A DNA stretch of 16,447 nt from Methanobacteriota archaeon (GTDB lineage: Archaea > Halobacteriota > Methanomicrobia > Methanomicrobiales > Methanoculleaceae): the NCBI GenBank assembly GCA_023457135.1, contig JAEWMO010000115.1:1-16447 (forward strand), read 5' to 3'. Under the pieces are notes generated by a model that saw only the letters and a program-made list of their open reading frames with translations, was not told the DNA's origin and did no database searches. Below are positions 13,643 to 16,447 of the stretch, piece by piece. How positions within the stretch are numbered: position 1 is the stretch's first letter; every line of letters starts with the position of its first letter. The position numbers and the translations under genes are program-made.

Positions 13643-14089
13643 TCACGGCCATGTTGTCAGGACCACGTAATACGCACCCTCGTACTCCATGAGCGGGTGC
13701 TGCTCCGTCTCCTTGTCGGGACCGTAAGCATCGTGGAGCGCCTTGCTCTCCGCATACGAGACCCTGGCACCCCCGACGACACGCTGGTCCGGCGAGCCCC
13801 ACTCCCACGCCGACGGATTGTACTCTTCGCCCCGGATGACCGAGTCGAGTGTGGGATGCCGCTTGAAGTCCTGCTCGGTCAGGGGGATGATCGTGCTCTC
13901 TCCCGGCTCCGCTCGCTCCATGACGTAGAGCATCGGCTGCCCGCCGGAACTCTCGTGGGCGTAGATGATGAGGGTGTCGGCGAGCATGAGGCCGAGGACG
14001 ACGGCAACGACGCCGACGAGGCTGCAGGCGGCGATGAGCCCCGCTGTTTTGAGCCGATCTCTTGATTCCGGCTTTTCACTGCCTTCCAA
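13643..14089 (-). CDS. Small membrane-anchored envelope protein, A1 family (TTG start)
   Basis: The 148-residue product is closely similar to the A1 protein at 675-1121 over its whole length: a charged N-terminus EGSEKPESRDRLK, a membrane segment at about 15-44, the identical ALIIYAHESSGGQPMLYVME-type juxtamembrane stretch (with T for A), then LTEQDFKRHPTL, SYAESKAL and HPLMEYEGAYYVV. Function is unknown. The start is TTG at 14089, where the two relatives have ATG; AGGTGAA lies upstream as in the others. It begins 26 nt after the A2 stop and ends before the hairpin and leader L4. Confidence 0.85.
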   Translation of the reverse strand: MEGSEKPESRDRLKTAGLIAACSLVGVVAVVLGLMLADTLIIYAHESSGGQPMLYVMERAEPGESTIIPLTEQDFKRHPTLDSVIRGEEYNPSAWEWGSPDQRVVGGARVSYAESKALHDAYGPDKETEQHPLMEYEGAYYVVLTTWP

Positions 14090-14115
14090 TCCTATTCACC
14101 TGCCGTGACCCGATC

Positions 14116-14520
14116 CTAGTGAAGCAGAACGCGGGTGGAGTAGTACGTCCCGTCGTACTCGAGGTATGGCCGGTTCTTCGTATGGACACCGAAGGCCTCG
14201 ACGAGTACGATACTTTCGACCCCCGTAATCGGGGCCAGCCCGGATGCCGGCACATCAGGATCCCTACTGGCCTCCCGAATCGCGGAGGCAAGTGTTGGGT
14301 ACTGCTTTAAATCCCGGTCGGTCAGGTGGATGACGGGTGCATCCTGCCGTTCGTCTCCGCTGACCATCCGCACGTCCAGCTCCTGCGGAGGACCGTCGAT
14401 ACCGGTGATCAGGGCAAGGAGGGCCGTATATGCGATCATGATCGCCGCGGCGAGGAGGACAACGCCGATGAACGCAAAAATCCCCACGATAATCAAACGT
14501 CTGCCGAATTTCGATTCCAT
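14116..14520 (-). CDS. Small membrane-anchored envelope protein, A2 family
   Basis: The 134-residue product (MESKFGRRLIIVGIFAFIGV...) has a membrane segment at about 9-40 and an extracytoplasmic domain with VIHLTDRDLKQYPTLASAI and RPYLEYDGTYYSTR; it is almost colinear with the A2 protein at 1742-2149. Function is unknown. ATG 14520 is only 4 nt after the B2 stop; the GGGATGATC upstream, which includes that stop, probably serves as ribosome binding site, so the two genes should be translationally coupled. Confidence 0.85.
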   Translation of the reverse strand: MESKFGRRLIIVGIFAFIGVVLLAAAIMIAYTALLALITGIDGPPQELDVRMVSGDERQDAPVIHLTDRDLKQYPTLASAIREASRDPDVPASGLAPITGVESIVLVEAFGVHTKNRPYLEYDGTYYSTRVLLH

Positions 14521-14524
14521 GCGA

Positions 14525-15019
14525 TCATCCCTGTTCTGAGACAGGCAGGCCGTCAGGCCCCGGCAAAGACCCCCCGCCGGGGAGACCCCCGGCGGATATG
14601 TTCTCCGGCGGCTTCGTATACGGCCCACGGGCAGGCGACACCCAGAGGATGGGGCCGACGCGTCCGTCGTGCGTAACCGTCACCAGCAGGCCGGCGGCCT
14701 GTTCGCCGGTCGTCAGGGAGTAGCGGTCGATCCGCACCAGATAATATTCCTGGAACGCCTCTTCGCGCGCTTCAGGGCTGCTGCCTTCGGCGACCGAGAT
14801 CCGGAACGAATAACTCTCGTCCTTCACCTTCTCTACAATTTCCGGATCGGAGAGAGCCACCAGGACGGCATCCGTACGGGAGATGGGCGGCGTCAACGAC
14901 GAGCTGATGCACTCCGAGAGGTTCGCTGGTTGTTCCTCGACGCAGCCTGCGGAGCATAAAAGCAGAAGGGAGAGGATTACTGCAGATCCTCCGATCATTC
15001 CTCCGGTTAAGGCATCCAT
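14525..15019 (-). CDS. Small lipoprotein, B family (B2)
   Basis: The product has 164 residues. The signal MDALTGGMIGGSAVILSLLL ends in CSAGC (lipidated Cys26 predicted), followed by a domain nearly identical to B1 (CISSSLTPPISRTDAVLVAL, SFRISVAEGSSPEAREE, EYYLVRIDRYSLTTGEQAAG). The signal differs from B1 and the C-terminus is 12 residues longer (PDGLPVSEQG) because of the G/C-run indel. ATG 15019 overlaps the C2 stop by 13 nt; the alternative ATG 14998 has GGAGG only one base away. Function is unknown; its place between C2 and A2 suggests one envelope operon. Confidence 0.83.
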   Translation of the reverse strand: MDALTGGMIGGSAVILSLLLLCSAGCVEEQPANLSECISSSLTPPISRTDAVLVALSDPEIVEKVKDESYSFRISVAEGSSPEAREEAFQEYYLVRIDRYSLTTGEQAAGLLVTVTHDGRVGPILWVSPARGPYTKPPENISAGGLPGGGSLPGPDGLPVSEQG

Positions 15020-16014
15020 GTTTCTACCAGGTATGCTTGGGATCCCATGGGTTTGTAAAAACTCGCTCTTGCATCAGGGAGATCTTGTAGAGCGCCTGTA
15101 GGATTGGGAACCTGAGAATCCAGATTTTCATTCCACCACACACCATACCCGTCGTAATAGACATAGGTATCCCAGACATACGAAGTTGATACTTCAGAGA
15201 ATGTCCCGGGCTCGTTCCTGAAATATTCATGCAGCTCATTGGTATCGCCCTCCGACCATGGAACGAACCCGACTCGTTTTACCTGCCCTTCCCAGAGGAG
15301 CATGTACGGATACCCCTCGCCCGAATAATAGACCGGGCTGACATAAATTTCGAAATTATAGTCCCTGTCCCCCGCGGTAAACGTCCCATAGTCTTTCCAT
15401 TTTTTATCACCCTCAGCATTCTCGTCCCAGGTGAAGAGGATGTACTCGCCGGGCCTCCACCAGACCGTTTGAACACCGATCTCGATCCAGTTCGGCAGTT
15501 CATCGGTTTCTCTTCCTAAATGGCTCGTAAGATACTGATAGATAGTACCACTTGAAGAACAATTCATTGACCCGGGATGCACCCACCCGTTCAGGCCGCT
15601 GTAAAGGGCATCGTAGAGATACATCCCGGAGTTGGATTGATGCTGGTCATCAAATCGAAGGTTGGAGATGTTCTCTTCAGATAAAGAGAGTACCGCTTGA
15701 CGATGAGCGAGACGTGTCTCGCGGAGTTCTTCAGAGAGCTTTTTTGCCTCCTCCTCCGTCCATCCGTCAAGGTATACGTCGTCGCAAGGGTAATTGACAA
15801 TCGCCTCAGCAATCTCTTTTTCAGAACATCCCTTACTTCGAAGGTCGTTAATGAACGCGGGAGACCGCTCCTGAAGTGTTGCAGTATCCACCATATCCAG
15901 CTTCTCAACATCGGGTGCCTTGGCATCCATAGCCATCGCCGGCACAACGCCCACGCTCACCAGCAGCAGTGCCAGAAGCATGGAGAGTGCCCGCATTCCG
16001 ATGATTCCTTTCAT
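15007..16014 (-). CDS. Secreted protein, C family (C2)
   Basis: The 335-residue paralogue of C1 has the cassette signal peptide MKGIIGMRALSMLLALLLVS plus VGVVPAMA, then MDAKAPDVEKLDMVDTATLQ, SKGCSEKEIAEAIVN, NCSSSGTIYQYLTSHLG, NWIEIGVQTVWWRPGEYILF, RDYNFEIYVSPVYYSGEGYP and YDGYGVWWNENLDS. The C-terminal halves are the best conserved; the stretch after the first 60 mature residues is variable between C1 and C2. Function is unknown. ATG 16014 follows AGAGG; it is expressed from L5 as the first gene of a C2-B2-A2-A1 series. Confidence 0.88.
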   Translation of the reverse strand: MKGIIGMRALSMLLALLLVSVGVVPAMAMDAKAPDVEKLDMVDTATLQERSPAFINDLRSKGCSEKEIAEAIVNYPCDDVYLDGWTEEEAKKLSEELRETRLAHRQAVLSLSEENISNLRFDDQHQSNSGMYLYDALYSGLNGWVHPGSMNCSSSGTIYQYLTSHLGRETDELPNWIEIGVQTVWWRPGEYILFTWDENAEGDKKWKDYGTFTAGDRDYNFEIYVSPVYYSGEGYPYMLLWEGQVKRVGFVPWSEGDTNELHEYFRNEPGTFSEVSTSYVWDTYVYYDGYGVWWNENLDSQVPNPTGALQDLPDARASFYKPMGSQAYLVETWMP

Positions 16015-16181
16015 TTCATTCCTCTGTTGTTGTGTCCCGGAGGCAGGAGGGGCGTACCTTCAAGTACGGGAAGAGCATACGTTCCCATTGCCTCCGGGCG
16101 CGCGGGACGTTCACCCGACGATTGGCAAACCGGCTGGGTGAACCTCCGCACTGGTGCAGGCGCCGCCTGCGGCACCTACAA
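16015..16181 (-). promoter_or_regulatory. Structured 5' leader of C2
   Basis: The cleanest copy: H1 16153-16176, H2 arms 16109-16116 and 16136-16143 (GTTCACCC/GGGTGAAC, loop 19), a small hairpin CGTAC-CTTCAA-GTACG (16053-16068) and H3 arms 16036-16045 and 16089-16098 (CCCGGAGGCA/TGCCTCCGGG, 10 bp). H3 encloses the small hairpin and ends 12 nt before the ribosome binding site, a good position for control of translation. Confidence 0.55.
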
Positions 16182-16202
16182 GTGTTCACTGGTCAGTTTT
16201 GA

Positions 16203-16218
16203 GATATACCTTTTCTGG
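16203..16218 (-). promoter_or_regulatory. BRE/TATA promoter of L5
   Basis: AGAAAAGGTATATCTC on the minus strand, with a purine-rich BRE directly before the TATA core; predicted start near 16181. Confidence 0.65.
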
Positions 16219-16243
16219 GACAAGCACCAACTCAAAGGGCAGT

Positions 16244-16255
16244 TTTTCCGGAAAA
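16244..16255. promoter_or_regulatory. Candidate operator palindrome upstream of TATA
   Basis: TTTTCCGGAAAA is a perfect palindrome centred about 43 bp upstream of the TATA core. It is kept at the same distance in L1 (5552-5563) and L3 (10020-10033), with one change in L4 (13401-13414) and L2 (8066-8076). Spacing and symmetry suit a dimeric activator or repressor. Confidence 0.45.
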
Positions 16256-16447
16256 GAGCAGGGATAACGCCCCGGGATCACTCTAGACACCCCGCCTGCA
16301 ACGGACCCGACCCGGGAGAACTCCCGTCCAATGACAAAAACTGCGCCGGAATGAGCAGAGTTGTTCCAGCAGGTCCGGTGTAGGAACGCTCTCGCCATTC
16401 ACCGCGCGCAGGTCGCCCCGGTACTCCCGCACTGCACCAATTTCTTC

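Larger units (their letters stand above)
16021..16447 (-). repeat. Leader repeat L5 (continues beyond window)
   Basis: Copy 5, upstream of C2. It has CGGGAGAACTCCCG near 16314-16327, TTTTCCGGAAAA (16244-16255), BRE/TATA and all leader stems in perfect form. The distal end matches L3 to the last base of the window, so the true boundary is not visible. Confidence 0.85.

Noticed and set aside
16186..16398. Minus-strand frame in the leader ending ELVLVPEKVYLKTDQ, seen also in L1 and L2
   Set aside because: The frame is not kept: L3 is shifted to another frame over the same bases and L4 stops early. Conservation is at the DNA level, and the TATA box lies inside the supposed coding end.
1..16447. 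tRNA, rRNA, CRISPR array, integrase or transposase
   Set aside because: No cloverleaf-like ends, no regularly spaced short repeats with unique spacers, and no recombinase motif in any frame that I could read.

Overview
The window looks like a high-GC methanogenic archaeon of the order Methanomicrobiales, most plausibly Methanoculleus or a close relative. The evidence is archaeal BRE/TATA promoters with no bacterial -35/-10 boxes, GGTGAT- and GGAGG-type ribosome binding sites, a methanogen-like dapF, and many short exported proteins with N-terminal anchors. The genus is inference from style. Every gene I can support lies on the minus strand, so transcription runs from high to low coordinates. 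Only the last gene, dapF (1-593, cut by the window edge), is a housekeeping gene.

The rest is an array of duplicated, recombined cell-envelope genes. Reading with transcription from 16447 down: leader copy L5, secreted protein C2, lipoprotein B2, anchored protein A2, anchored protein A1, hairpin, leader L4, secreted protein D, anchored protein E, a decayed frameshifted gene, an eroded leader (L6), a 63-residue membrane protein, leader L3, secreted protein C1 (paralogue of C2), lipoprotein B', leader L2, lipoprotein B1, an A2 anchor joined to an unrelated ectodomain, an A1 domain without its anchor, hairpin, leader L1, a zinc phospholipase C/S1-P1-like secreted enzyme, a polytopic membrane protein, a beta-propeller lipoprotein, A2, an A1 remnant, A2, A1 and dapF. 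Block B-A2-A1-hairpin-leader occurs twice.

The most striking structure is a roughly 400-bp intergenic element present five times (L1-L5), plus one eroded copy. It carries two small palindromes, a BRE/TATA promoter and, in four copies, a transcribed leader of about 165 nt with conserved stems. In those four copies the similarity continues through the ribosome binding site and the signal-peptide codons. It stops near the signal-peptidase site, after which three unrelated mature proteins follow (C, D and the phospholipase-like protein). The same logic recurs in the A2 family, where one N-terminal membrane anchor is attached to two unrelated ectodomains. The locus therefore looks like a mix-and-match factory for surface and secreted proteins: constant expression/export module, variable payload. 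No transposase, tRNA, rRNA or CRISPR array was seen.
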